From assembly GCA_015039465.1 (NCBI GenBank), contig MU130239.1:95987-159986 (forward strand): a DNA stretch of 64,000 nt, read 5' to 3'. Of the stretch, positions 1-10,408 are shown piece by piece; the stretch's first letter is position 1; each line of letters starts with the position of its first letter. This stretch comes from Phlegmacium glaucopus. Its lineage: Eukaryota; Basidiomycota; Agaricomycetes; Agaricales; Cortinariaceae. The translations under genes were made by a program, and so were the position numbers. The notes beneath the pieces are model-generated. The model had not been told where the DNA came from and did no database searches. It was given only the letters and a program-made list of their open reading frames with translations.

Positions 1-256
1 GTGAGTCCCTCTCTCTTGCCTTTAAAATTTGATTGGCTGACTGACCTGAAAATGTGTCCAGGCAGTGAGTCACCCTCCCTTGCCTTAAAATTTGGCTGAC
101 TGACCTGAAAATGTGTCCAGGCAGTGAGTCTCTCTCTCTTACCTTAAAATTTGGCTCATTGACCTGAAAATGTGTCCAGGAAGTAAGTCCCTCTCTCTTG
201 CCTTAAAATTTGGCTTACTGACCTGATCATGTGTCCAGGAAGTGAGTCTCTCTCTC

Positions 257-287
<31 letters not shown>

Positions 288-1683
288 CTCAGTCGGTTTA
301 AAATCTCGTTCTCTCTCCCTGAGTGAGGGACCTGTGTTAAAGTCGAGTCAGTCGGTACCTGAAAATGTGTCCAGGAAGTAAGTCCCTCTCTCTTGCCTTA
401 AAATTTGGCTTACTGACCTGATCATGTGTCCAGGAAGTGAGTCTCTCTCTCTTGCCTGAAAATTTGGCTCATTCACCTGAAAATGTGTCCAGGAAGTAAG
501 TCCCTCTCTCTTGCCTTCAATTTGGCTGATTGACCTGAAAATGTGTCCAGCGAGTAAGTCCCTCTCTTTTGCCTTAAAATTTCGCTGACTGACCTGAAAA
601 TGTGTACAGCTTGTGAGTCCCTCTCTCTTGCCTTAAAATTTGGCTGACTGACCTGAAAATGTGTACAGCTTGTGAGTCTCTCTCTCTTGCCTCAAAAATT
701 GGCTGACTGACCTGAAAATGTGTCCAGGCAGTGAGTCTCTCTCTCTTGCCTTAACATTTGGCTCATTGACCTGAAAATGTGTCCAGGAAGTGAGTCCCTC
801 TCTCTTGCCTTAAAATTTGGCTGACTGACCTGAACATGTGTCCAGGAAGTGAGTCTCTCTCTCTTGCCTTGAAATTTGGCTCATTGACCTGAAAATGTGT
901 CCAGGAAGTAAGTCCCTCTCTCTTGCCTTAAAATTTGGCTGACTTACCTGAAAATGTGTCCAGCAAGTAAGTCCCTCTCTCTTGCCTTAAAATTTAGCTG
1001 ACTGACCTGAAAATGTGTCCAGGTTGTGAGTCCCCCCCTCCTGCCTTAAAATTTGGCTCATTGACCTGAAAATGTGTCCAGCTTGTGAGTCCCTCTCTCT
1101 TGCCTTAAAATGTGGCTGACTGAGTTGAAAATGTGTCCAGTTTGTGAGTCTCTCTCTCTTGCCTCAAAAATTGCCTGACTGACCTGAAAATGTGTCCAGG
1201 TTGTAAGTCCCTCTCTCTTCCCTAAATTTTGGCTAATTGACCTGAAAATGTGTCCAGGAAGTGAGTCCCTCTCTCTTGCCTTAAATTTGGCTGACTGACC
1301 TGAAAATGTGTCCAGCTTGTGAGTCCCTCTCTCTTGCCTCAAATTTAGCTGACTGACCTGAAAATGTGTTCAGCGAGTGAGTCCCTCTCTCTTGCCTCAA
1401 ATTTGGCTGACTGACCTGAAAATGTGTCCAGCATGTGAGTCCCTCTCTCTTGCCTTAAAATTTGGCTCATTGACCTGAAAATGTGTCCAGCTTGTGAGTC
1501 CCTCTCTCTTGCCTTAAAATCTGGCTGACTGGCCTGAACATGTGTTCAGCAAGTGAGTCCCTCTCTCTTGCCTTAAAATTTGGCTGACTGACCTGAAAAT
1601 GTGTTCAGCAAGTGAGTCCCTCTCTCTTGCCTCAAAATTTGGCTGACTGACCTGAAAATGTGTCCAGCTTGTGAGTCCCTCTT
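1..1683. repeat. Minisatellite array, ~59-60 bp unit, about 27 copies
   Basis: The region is a head-to-tail array of a 59-60 bp unit that begins GTGAGTCCCTCTCTCTTGCC, continues with an AAAATTTGGCTGACTGACC core and ends AAAATGTGTCCAG plus 3-4 variable bases (CTT, GAAG, CAAG, CGAG). Copies differ by a few substitutions (ctgact/ctcatt, cag/cga) and one-base indels. The array starts at or before the window edge and stops at the unit that opens at 1671. The plus strand has stops in each unit; the minus strand stays open for short runs, which gives repetitive peptides I treat as artefacts. Each unit carries a GTGAGT donor-like start, CTGAC branch-like core and CAG end, so a unit looks like a tiny intron with a 3-4 base exon. 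Confidence 0.95.
253..357. other. Interruption of the minisatellite: A-tract plus foreign segment
   Basis: Within the array one unit breaks into an uninterrupted A-tract of almost 30 bases (from about 257), followed by about 70 bp unlike the unit. This segment includes two GWCTCAGTCGG-type words and a short palindrome around TCCCTGAGTGAGGGA, after which the array resumes with ACCTGAAAATGTG. An A-tract plus unrelated sequence could be a small insertion or a sequencing/assembly scar at a homopolymer. The sequence alone cannot decide between these. Confidence 0.6.
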
Positions 1684-1751
1684 CCACCTTTCTGTAAGGG
1701 TGCACTGTTGACAATGCCTTCTGAACTTGTTCATTTCTTTCCTTTCCCCAG

Positions 1752-2204
1752 TTGAAAAATATAGAAGCAGTGACAATGTTCATGAATACCACATTTGACT
1801 GGTCTCCATCTCATGCACAAGTTACTGGGGACCAGACACATTACCTGTCGGTGTTTGCTGGTCTGTCTTGTTTCCTCCTCATCTTGATACCATCCTTATT
1901 GTCTTTCCTTCATTTTCTATGTTATATAGCCCTTCTAATTTGTCTGGAAAATTCTTTTTGGAAACAGTCTCAATCTGCCTCCTTCATTGATGCTTTTTGC
2001 AAGGCTTTTCAAAGTTACAGAAAATTTGGTATAAGGGAGAAGGTGGATGTTGCACTTAAAGGGCTTGGGGATTGGCCTAGCAAAGAGCATATGGCTGAAC
2101 TGGATGGATTCAAATCCAAACTATTTGAAACAATTCTCCAGCATCGACTCCGTATGTTTAATTCTATCTTCTCAATGTTCTCATACCAACTTGAATCCTG
2201 CTAA
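1752..2204 (+). CDS. Hypothetical protein, 150 aa, hydrophobic segment; perhaps a 3' exon
   Basis: I do not recognise this ORF. It encodes 150 residues with one strongly hydrophobic stretch at about residues 32-65 (Leu/Phe/Ile/Cys-rich), which may be one or two membrane segments. A charged, soluble-looking C-terminal part follows. It opens directly after a good 3' splice site (pyrimidine-rich run ending CCCCAG at 1750), and the last minisatellite unit supplies a GTGAGT donor at 1671. It may therefore be the downstream exon of a gene whose 5' part lies in or beyond the repeat array, and the ATG at 1752 need not be the true start. It could equally be a chance ORF. Confidence 0.3.
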   Translation: MKNIEAVTMFMNTTFDWSPSHAQVTGDQTHYLSVFAGLSCFLLILIPSLLSFLHFLCYIALLICLENSFWKQSQSASFIDAFCKAFQSYRKFGIREKVDVALKGLGDWPSKEHMAELDGFKSKLFETILQHRLRMFNSIFSMFSYQLESC

Positions 2205-2945
2205 TGATCCTTGGTTTTCAAGCCCATCCCGACAACCTCAAACCTCAAAATGACCATTGATGATATTGGAAGTTATTGTCATCACATCCCATGTCATTCC
2301 AGCCAATTTTCTTCTATTTTGTGTCTGTGTACTGTACTTTCAAGTTCTGTCAACAGCCCGTGAAAAAGTTACATGTGACGACCCATAATCTCGTTACATT
2401 ATTTTACTTATCTTTTATCTTCACATTGTCCTACTCATGAATCATTCACATGTTTCCGAAATGCCTGATCCCATTTCCTTTGCATTTTACCCTTCATTGA
2501 TAGGAAGTTACGGACATCCTTTTTATTATCACATGTCTTATTTCCATGTGATAATCACACCTTGCTTTTAGTATATAAAGAGTACGAGTTGATAGTTTTA
2601 AATTCCCAAGTGAATCTATTATTGTTAAATCGTCTGAATTACTTCATGTGACGCAAACCTTGCCTCAGATACTTTTCGTCTCGTAGTCTTTCGTCACATT
2701 ACAACTCGGAATGATCAAATACCAAGCTATATGATTTATTGCTGTCACCGCAGTGTTTCACTACAAAGTCAAGGCCTCACAAGTCACCAGACACCATACA
2801 ACCAACGATATCGCAAATATCAAGTTCATTTTAAGCAATAAGGGAACTGTTATTGAAAGGTATTTTCCTATGAAGTAAAAACAATTATAATTCAAGTACA
2901 GTGGTTGTGTGGGATTCAAGTCGTAACATGGCGTTTCGTTGTATT
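2205..2945. other. Intergenic, no gene recognised
   Basis: AT-rich spacer between a small plus-strand ORF and a minus-strand gene. I see only short chance ORFs and no RNA gene or repeat. The 3' untranslated region of the minus-strand gene ending at 2946 probably lies here. Confidence 0.6.
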
Positions 2946-3611
2946 TCAGACGAGTAACACGGGTGATATTGCCATCGCCTGGAGCCTCCAACTATCGTCG
3001 CCAGTACTCAACCCCCTTCGTGAACCGAACTTTAATCCAGCTTGACCTTGAGATGAAAATATATTTCTCCTCCTCTCAGAAGCGCGGCCAGTTGGCCTGG
3101 ACCGCCTGGTGGTTACTCGCAAGGGCGCAGCTTGTGGTGTCGACGTCGCATCCGTCTGAGTGGCGCTGATATCGACAAAGGCTACGGACGCCTGCATCGG
3201 GAGTTGTTGCGCCGTCAAAATCTCTGTCCTTCTCCCATTGTACTCCAATGCTTTCCTCATCTTTCTAGTCATGACCACCTCAGGGCACGTAACACGGAGC
3301 TTCCCCTTCATACTCTCATCTGCCAAGGGTTGCAATGAGAGCAGCGTGGCAACGGAGTACACAGAGGGTGAGAGCGCATCTAGTTGTGGTATATCGTAAG
3401 TCATCGTGAGAAATCCAAGAGAAATTGAATTATTATTACCATAAGACGAAGACGATGTACTCGAGGGGGAAGATCGGCCAGAGCCAGAAGACGACGATGA
3501 TGATGCGTTGCTACCTGCTCGCTTGTGGATGGGCACGTATAAGCTTGGAGATGAGGAAGTCATTGACGCCAACTGGGCAACGTTGATAGTGGTAGGTGCA
3601 GACATAAGCAA
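2946..3611 (-). CDS. Ser-rich protein with a YxxxxL-hydrophobic motif (possible eIF4E-binding protein)
   Basis: Single-exon ORF of 221 aa; a start at the second Met (3605, MSAP...) is equally possible. The N-terminal part holds a Ser/Gly tract (about residues 34-62). The middle has YSVATLL within a sequence ending LLSLQPLADES (about residues 83-100), then a conserved-looking basic stretch with TRKMRKALEY, and an Arg-rich C-terminus with RRSRP and ERRRN. YSVATLL fits the canonical YxxxxL-phi eIF4E-binding motif of 4E-BPs, Eap1 and Caf20, and low complexity around such a motif is usual in that class. The match is to a short motif only, so the function is inference. Coding is supported by length, codon use and a stop soon after the last conserved-looking block. 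It could be another disordered RNA-associated protein. Confidence 0.6.
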   Translation of the reverse strand: MLMSAPTTINVAQLASMTSSSPSLYVPIHKRAGSNASSSSSSGSGRSSPSSTSSSSYGNNNSISLGFLTMTYDIPQLDALSPSVYSVATLLSLQPLADESMKGKLRVTCPEVVMTRKMRKALEYNGRRTEILTAQQLPMQASVAFVDISATQTDATSTPQAAPLRVTTRRSRPTGRASERRRNIFSSQGQAGLKFGSRRGLSTGDDSWRLQAMAISPVLLV

Positions 3612-4444
3612 GTGCGCAGAGTACTAGTGGTTTTATAGCGCAAGAAAAGCGGAGAAGGGAATGATGCGTGTACCTAAAAGCAGAGCAGGTTAAATACCAG
3701 TGGCACAGCACAAGGACTACGTGTTGACAACATGATAATAAGCCAAGCCAAAAGCAGCGAATAACGGCTCTGGGACAAGGCAGACTGCTCTAGAAACTCG
3801 TGGAACTTGCGCAGTCGTTACCGTGACAATCTCGCCTTATTATTGCTGTGCTTTATAATCTCCAAAGCTGTACAATTAAGGCTTGTCCGCAAGCGTTATA
3901 TGACGCAAAAATTAACGTTCAAGTTTCAAGTCAAGAAGATAATAACCTCTAAACGAGCATCGTTCCAATGTCGACGATAATGCTTTGATGTTTGACCTTT
4001 GAAAGACAATAATTTGAATAAATGACAATAAAGTTCCTCACGTGATAGAGGCCAACGGAAACCCTTCGGTCTGTTGAGCACACACGAATTACGTGTCATG
4101 GCCACATCAAACGCCGAAATATTTTTAAGCACCCTATCATGAGTAATACACCATGATACATCAACGTCAAGAACCAGATGTATTAACAATAATGTACGTA
4201 GGATGATTTGAGTGGCGGTTCAATATTGTCATGTTCGAATTAGAGTTGGGAAATCAAAGCAAGGGTACATAGTCGTAAGATAGCGAAGAGGTTTAAACAA
4301 CCAAAGTAGAGTGTATGTGTACGGGCCGAAAAACTTGCATGTCAGGAAAGAAAGAGAGACCAACTGTCACTTGGCGGAAGCACGAGTAAAATGGATGCTC
4401 TTTATCTCCATATTTGCATTTTGGGGGAGGTAAGGGGGGACACT
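3612..4444. other. Intergenic, no gene recognised
   Basis: Spacer between two minus-strand genes. It should contain the promoter of the Ser-rich protein gene and the 3' end of the MAM33-like gene. ORFs here are short, and none resembles a known protein. Confidence 0.6.
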
Positions 4445-5752
4445 CTAGAGGTCGATGAAATTCTTGACTTTACCCAACCACTTCACATATTCCTACAAAC
4501 GTGCGAGAGAATGAGTACACACTCAAAGTAAAAAAGAAAAAAAAACGGACCTGTTGTTCTTTGTGCGCGGCGTACTCGGGAATGAACGAAGCTACGGAAG
4601 CATTGATACCTCTCTCCTGGAGGAACTTTTCAAATTCATCTTGTACAGCAACATCCAAAGTGTCAAACTATATAATGAGAAAAACAAGAACGTCAGTTTT
4701 TCTTTTTTTTGCAGAACCAGGCCAGGTGGACAAAAAGGGGTTGTCAATTTACCTGAGGACCGATATACAAACCCCGTCGTTTCCAATCAGCTTCAGCAGT
4801 CAAATCCGTGCCCAATTTTGTATCATCATAGAACGAGATATTCTCGATAACAAAATGGCCCTCCTGGCACATCAAGTCAATGTTAAGCGCCCCTGGGCTG
4901 CTGGACTGTAAATGATATCAGACTTCGGTCAGCGCTTCAAGAAGGGGCGTATATGATAAGAAAAGAAAAGAAACCTTGGTAATGGAGAGAGCAGCCCTAA
5001 CAGGGTAAGGAGCTGCGTCTTCAACGTCTGATTCAGCCTCAGGTTCCTCCTCAAAGTCCTCTTCAGCCTGAATATCTGCGATAGAAAATATGACACGGAT
5101 GCTAAAAAAAGGAGTTTTGGTCAGAGTTCTATCCACAGAAAAGGCGAAAGGACTGAAAGCGACGACGCACCTCTCATCTCCGAATTTGCGGGAAATTGTC
5201 ACTTCGTCATTTCCTCTGACATCGTCGATCTGCAAAATTGATTTAAAAATGGCGCCGTGTAAAATAAAGGAATAACAAGAGAGAACGCACCGACCAGATA
5301 CCTTGCTCAAGGAAAGTTTTCAAGAACTCGGGTGTCGCGTCACCAGCCTCAGTAACAGCATCTTGCTCGTACTTGAGTTCTTCTTGCAACTTCTGAGAAA
5401 GGGAGACATCGGCTATACAAGAAAAGATGGGGGGGGAAAAAAGAAAGTCAGTACGATTGATCCCAAAAAAATAACAGAAAAATGACCATAAGAAAAAATA
5501 AAACTTCTGAAGATAGACGAAGAATGAAGACCCAATAGGAAACAGCTACTCACTAGTACCGCTGCCCAATCTCTTCGCAGATCCTGAGAACGCACGAACG
5601 CCTACTGCACTCATAACATTCGAAGACATTTTGGATACCATAGGCCTAGCAAAGGACGAAGACGCTGACGAGACAAGTGAAACTCGCATCCCGGCGACAA
5701 GACGTGCTGGGCTCGCGCGAGTAGCTTGACGAAGGACAGTGAAAGCTACCAT
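4445..5752 (-). CDS. MAM33: Mitochondrial matrix acidic protein, MAM33/p32 (C1QBP) family
   Basis: Multi-exon gene. Exon 1 (starting at 5752) encodes a basic, Ser/Arg-rich presequence ending near VRAFSGSAKRLGSG, a typical mitochondrial targeting peptide. Next come an exon with DVSLSQKLQEELKYEQDA, the usual N-terminal helix of the family, and one with an acidic block rich in Glu/Asp (about 5010-5075). A later exon encodes a beta-sheet segment ending in GLYIGPQ, then DVAVQDEFEKFLQERGIN, and the last exon reads EYVKWLGKVKNFIDL before TAG at 4445. The order presequence, KLxEE helix, acidic loop and C-terminal FEKFLQERGI...YxxWLxxxKxF matches the mitochondrial glycoprotein family. The family forms doughnut-shaped acidic trimers in the matrix and supports oxidative metabolism and mitoribosome function. 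Introns are about 50-100 nt. Identification is firm; exact internal borders are approximate. Confidence 0.88.
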
Positions 5753-7061
5753 TTTTTTTGTAGGTTTTAGGTATGAATATTGAAAAGCTAAGGTGTATGA
5801 TCTGGTGGTGAGCTGGTTGGCAACTTCTCCCGGAAAGTTTTCTTCGTCGCGTCACGGTCACGAGTTTATTACTGTATCTATTTATTTGGAAACAAAACCT
5901 TTCGGCACAATTGCCAGTTGCAACTGAGCTATTATTAACTTCTCAACCTGCAGAGGAAGGCAATGACTCGGAACTGGCGGTGAACAAAGCAAGACGGAGC
6001 GACGAAGCGGCTAGTGCGTGTGCCTTATACAGTACATATTGTTCACGGAAGCTTGGCAATGAGGCATGCCTAGGACTCCTGGTCTTCGTCGTAGAGGTCT
6101 TCATCAGGCTAGGCAAAGCACGGCACGCAGAAGATCCACCTCGCCCGGTCTGAGACAAGTAGTTTGCGATACCCACTTGAAGTATACCCCAAATCCTATA
6201 CAGAAACTCTCTTGAAGTAGAACGATCGACAATAAATTGCACCCTATATTCGTCTGGATGGTCCAAGACTCTGGCTCGTTTACACCTGGTTTCGTGCGGT
6301 CAACTCAATCCACCGTCGTAGGCCGGTAGCAACGTACCCCAGTCCTGCATCACTCATTGTCGTCCATCAGGAAGGTCGGTTGGAAAATTAGTTTTCGAGG
6401 CGTACCTGACTTAGAGCGAGTAGCCCATACTATGCTATGCGCCGTCATGTAGCGAGTCCAAGAACTTTACACATCAAAATAATTGGGTCTCCAATTACAA
6501 CGCGGTCGACAGTGAAATCAAGGATAAATCGTACTTGCACAACATTATGGAGTCTGGACGGAGGAACGTGCAGATGGATATCTATACGTCTAGCCTGGCA
6601 ACTTACATATGGCCATCCACTTCCAAACAATGTAATTTGTAACCTTTTAAATCATCCAAAAAGTCCTGGATTAACCCCCCAACCGCCTGTAAATTTGTTG
6701 GAGGCGGTAAGAAGGGAGTCGGACGGTCAGACTCATTATCATCCAAAAAGGCATTTCTGTCAAAGGCAATGATCTCAATTCAAAATTGGCTATGAGCGCT
6801 ACTAAATATCCAGTGGCTGAATGCTCCCTCAAGTATCCATATTCTCAGTCTCCAAATCAAAAATAAATTCCAATCACTCTGTGATTTACAAAGGCATCGA
6901 GTTACCAGTGCTACAATTACAGTACATAGGCGTTGTCTAAGTACATACAGTTAAAGTCTATAGAAAGAGGTGTAACATATCATATCTGACGTCTATTGTA
7001 TTGTTCTAAAAGGCTAAGTTATGAAACGGGTAGTGGGAATTCGGAAGACAAATTAAAATGC
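5753..7061. other. Intergenic, no gene recognised
   Basis: 1.3-kb spacer between two minus-strand genes. It holds the promoter of the MAM33-like gene at its left end and, presumably, the 3' UTR of the perilipin-like gene at its right end. Two ORFs of about 110 codons exist (5943-6266 minus, 6437-6772 plus), but neither shows family motifs, splice structure or persuasive composition. Confidence 0.5.
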
Positions 7062-8252
7062 TCAATGGCCATTGTGACCGTTCGTGCCATTCCCATTGGT
7101 CGTGGTTGTTTGTGGTTCAGAACGAGCAAGGACCTCGGAAATGCCCTTCTTCGCTGACTCGAGTAAAGGTTGGATACGCTCACGGACCTCCTTACCAACA
7201 CGGCTGAGCCTCTCTTGCACTGGAAGGTCTTGGTTGACGATAATGCTAGTGAGTTCATTGGCGGTTGACGAAAGAGCAGCTGATAAGTCGGCATAAGATT
7301 GCTGGATCTGAGGGATTTGCGACTGGATTTGAGACGCAGAATTTTGCAAAGTGGATTGTAAAGAAGCCCTTAGCGAGGTGGCAGATTTTTGGAGTTTGTC
7401 CAACTCTACGAGCATATTGTCTGAGAGACTGGTGACCCGAGACTGAGCAGAGGCAAGAGAAGATGAAGTAACAGCGGTAATGGATTGCGCGGTTTCCGAA
7501 GCCTTTTGTCTATGATAATTTGTTTCAGCCATTCAAATATTTGGGAGAAAAACAGAACTTACACGATGACAGATTGAGCCTGGAGGTGTTTCAGTTGTTC
7601 GTTTGAGTAAACATAAAGGTTATCGCCAAGAGTCTTCGAGAGCGCAAGGGCGCGCTGATATTGATATTTGGCGTCAGAAGGGGTAGAAGGAGATTTGGAA
7701 TTATTGAAGCGAGAAACGGCGATTTCGAAGTAATCAACGACTGGAGAAAAACGCTGAGGGGATGTGAGTTCTGCTGAGCGAGGGTGATACAAAAAGACTA
7801 ACTTGATCTATGTCATGGGCGACATTGAGAGCCGGGGTTCTGACTTTTTCGTCAATCGCCTTGTTGACATCGTTAACACGTTCATGGACGTAAGACGTGG
7901 TATTCTGCTGGCCTTTGCGGGCTAAAGCTGCAACCTCTTCAGGTTGGGCCTTGAAAGGGTACGGATAACGAGACTCCACAGCATCGACAGCCATATTGGC
8001 GAGGCCATCGACCCTGATTATAAGTGGAGCCAATACAGTTTGGATAGGCTCTGTGAGCTTATAAGCGGTGTTAGAAATCGCTTTAGCATGATTGTAAGAA
8101 GAGCGAGTGTAGGCGTTGGCAGATAAGGTATCATCGATAGTACCCAAACCCGACGAAATCAAAGGAATGGATATTACTCGAGCGATAATGGTTATAGTTG
8201 GCGCTTGTGCCGCCTTGGGTTGCGTCTGTGTCTGGGTAGTCGTCGAGGACAT
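7062..8252 (-). CDS. Perilipin-like lipid-droplet protein
   Basis: Three exons fit well: 8252-7803, 7753-7563 and 7509-7062 (450+191+448 nt, 362 residues). Donors GTTAGT and GTAAGT and CAG/TAG acceptors keep one frame. The protein starts with a Thr/Gln-rich leader, then a hydrophobic segment with VISIPLISSGLGTIDDTL. It continues as long amphipathic helices rich in Ala, Ser, Gln and Lys (SNTAYKLTEPIQTVLAPLI, VDGLANMAVDAVESRYP) and ends in a Thr/Asn/Gly/His-rich tail. Nxx...PIxxxLxPxIxxVDxLAxxxLDxxExRYP is the hallmark of fungal perilipins (MPL1/CAP20-like), which coat lipid droplets and control triglyceride breakdown. The later exons are predicted 11-mer-type amphipathic helices that would lie on the droplet surface. 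Family assignment is good; substrate-level function is inferred from the family. Confidence 0.82.
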
Positions 8253-9447
8253 GGTCGATGGTAGTGGTTATGGTTTGGAAGTAGCTTAAATGTAAATCAC
8301 CTTTTGACCCATGTGAAAAGCGTGTGTATGACGTAATCGGACTATCGGCAATATTGTCATACTACATCAGGCGCTGATAGATAATCAATGATAAAATTTC
8401 GCCATTGGTCGTCAATATGCAGAACCTGCCGGTTGCCGAACAAATTTAACCAATGAGCAGCTTTCGAGACAAAGTCGATGATGAGGCTCCAGCCTCATCG
8501 GGATTGCAGGTGGGTCAGGTAATAACATTCCCATCCTGCTTGACGATATAAAGACAGGTACTGTGGCAGCTGTACAGTTTTCTATTGTCAATCTAGCCTA
8601 CCTGAATACAATCATGATCTACAAATTTTATAATAAAAATATGAACAGTTGTGGAATTTATTTATTCTCTGCAATCAATCAACCAGATTCCAAATGTGAC
8701 TTGTCTGTCCGATCACTTTCGCTAGAACTTAAATACATAATCCCTCATTCCGTTCTCAAGGTTCCCTCCTTGCTCCAAAACCCTGTCTTCCCATTGGATT
8801 TAAGATCTTTCCAGTATAATATACTCAGGCCGTACCCGCCAGCGTTTTCCCCCTGTAGGACATATACAGCTCGAGTGATCCTAATCATTGTGAATTTGTG
8901 ATAAACCAAAAGAGGCAAGGAAACATTTATCAGGCTTCTAGTGCCTTTCTGCATCAAGAGTTCGGAAATCCCCGGACGCGTAACCCCGGAAGCATTAACT
9001 CTTTTGTTAGTCTCAGGTGGACTTTCGCGACTAGGTTCTTCACGACCAACGCGCAGGCGTCGGGGCCCTGGTGGGATAACCTCACTTCTCTTCTTGACGG
9101 TGACTATGTAAAGGCTGCCGCCGATATCGCCCGCGTCCACAAAGGTGATTATTAGAGCCTGAGCACAAAGGGCCACATGCTACCTTCCGCTACTACAAGG
9201 GTATTGCCAGAAAGCGGAACGAACTTACTGATGGCATCCACTTCGCCATGGCCACTGATTATATGAATTTCTGTGCAGATCTTCTGGGCTTTCCAAAATA
9301 GTCACTCTCCTGGGTATAAAATCGATGCCTTCACATTGAAATTCCTCAACCCATCTTCAATTACTTCTCTTCGCGCTGGACGCATTGAGCAGCTAATAAC
9401 ACACACACTTCATTTTAAATTTTAAATTCGAGTTCTTCACTACTAGT
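8253..9447. other. Intergenic with a possible gene remnant at ~8900-9300 (plus strand)
   Basis: The left part should be the promoter of the perilipin-like gene. Between about 8898 and 9300 the plus strand shows protein-like stretches in changing frames, for example a segment with ASGPWWDNLTSLLDGDY and, after a stop, FRYYKGIARKRNELTDGI followed by HFAMATDYMNFC up to a stop near 9301. Composition suggests former coding sequence, but no single spliced frame from an ATG emerges and I do not recognise the family. A TATAAA at 9315-9320 belongs to the next gene. Confidence 0.3.
9315..9320 (+). promoter_or_regulatory. TATA box candidate for the small secreted-protein gene
   Basis: TATAAA lies 128 bp upstream of the ATG at 9448, a normal distance for a fungal TATA promoter, and a pyrimidine-rich stretch follows it. 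Confidence 0.4.
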
Positions 9448-9966
9448 ATGCATTCTTTCCCAGCCCTTATTGGTGGAATCCTGGTAACAGCTGTCACCAT
9501 CCTTGCCTTGCCTATGGGGAACGTTGTACGTCTCGACAAAACTAAAGTTTTTTGCATCTAGACTCAACGATTCCATTTTAGCCTCGCTCTTTGTCTTATA
9601 ACAGTCTCGATCAAGTCGTGTCCGCCCGCAACGTCTGTAGTTTTCCTGGTACACGAATAGCATGAACTGATTTATCTCCTTAGCTCGATGGGACCTCCAA
9701 TCCCGCCGTTCCTGCTAAGCAACCGGCAGTTATTAAGGACAAAGGTTCTGCCTCCGTTCAACCTGCCCAGTCTCAAGTCCATCACAAAAGCAAACCTCGT
9801 AAGGAACACAAAGGCTCACGTCCAATCCACGAGAAGCCAGCTAGCAAAGACCAAGGCGACAGCCTCTACAAGCGCACTCGTCGCTCAGTAAGTCCAACTA
9901 TCTTTTTTTTTTTCGTAATTCACGCTGGACCTCAATTTTACTTTCTTACTTCTGTTTAGCTCTGAT
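9448..9966 (+). CDS. Small secreted-type protein with basic, Lys/His-rich mature part
   Basis: I do not recognise the family. Exon 1 (9448-9525) encodes a 26-residue start with a hydrophobic core typical of a signal peptide (FPALIGGILVTAVTILALP). It ends at a GTACGT donor. Downstream, from an acceptor at 9683, the frame LDGTSNPAVPAKQPAV continues into a Lys/Arg/His/Ser-rich tail with dibasic sites (LYKRTRR), which could be cut by a Kex2-type protease. A small extra exon between 9583 and about 9640 would keep the frame (SLSYNSLDQVVSARN). The C-terminus is uncertain: a GTAAGT donor at about 9892 spliced to the TTTAG at 9960 gives an immediate stop, but other choices exist. A TATA box, signal peptide and introns support a real gene. 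Effector or processed-peptide roles would be speculation. Confidence 0.5.
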
Positions 9967-10040
9967 GATGAACTCTTTCGGCTGTGCCGCTGTACGTAGT
10001 CTTCCTGGTGCATTGAATGGCATGAACTGATCTGTTTTTT
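9640..10040 (+). repeat. Duplicated ~40-bp intron-type sequence
   Basis: The stretch GTAGTTTTCCTGGTACACG, continuing through ATAGCATGAACTGAT, at about 9640-9672 recurs at about 9996-10030 as GTAGTCTTCCTGGTGCAT, continuing TGAATGGCATGAACTGAT. Both copies are followed by T-rich sequence and an AG acceptor. This suggests that a piece of the gene, including an intron, was duplicated in tandem. Confidence 0.6.
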
Positions 10041-10408
10041 TTTTCGCTCGGTATAGAGGAGTTATGATGTATCCATGTCAACAAAACACGAGTGTAAATA
10101 TAGGGTTAGCATCTCGGATACGCATTTCTCTGTATAATTTCTTGGAAATATAACTGAGGTTGTGATCCAGTGTGAAACTGACGGTTGTGAGTAAATTACT
10201 GACTATCGTTTATTGTTCACCAACTCTATTGTTTATTCTATACCATACCATCATTTAGTATATACGTAGTGTACTCGTCTGTTTGCCTCACGAGCTCACA
10301 GAGGTTCAAACGCGAAATCAGATCACTATCTTATTTCAACAACGCAGCTCTGGAGGAAAGAAATGAAATTGAGGCGTCCCCACACGCATGATGCACATAG
10401 CCCGATAG

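Noticed and set aside
1..1683. CRISPR-like array
   Set aside because: Units are contiguous and similar along their whole length, with no unique spacers, and the host is eukaryotic; this is a minisatellite.
1058..1792. Minus-strand repetitive ORFs (60-95 codons) in the minisatellite
   Set aside because: The unit length is not a multiple of three and frames shift between copies; open stretches are a by-product of the repeat.
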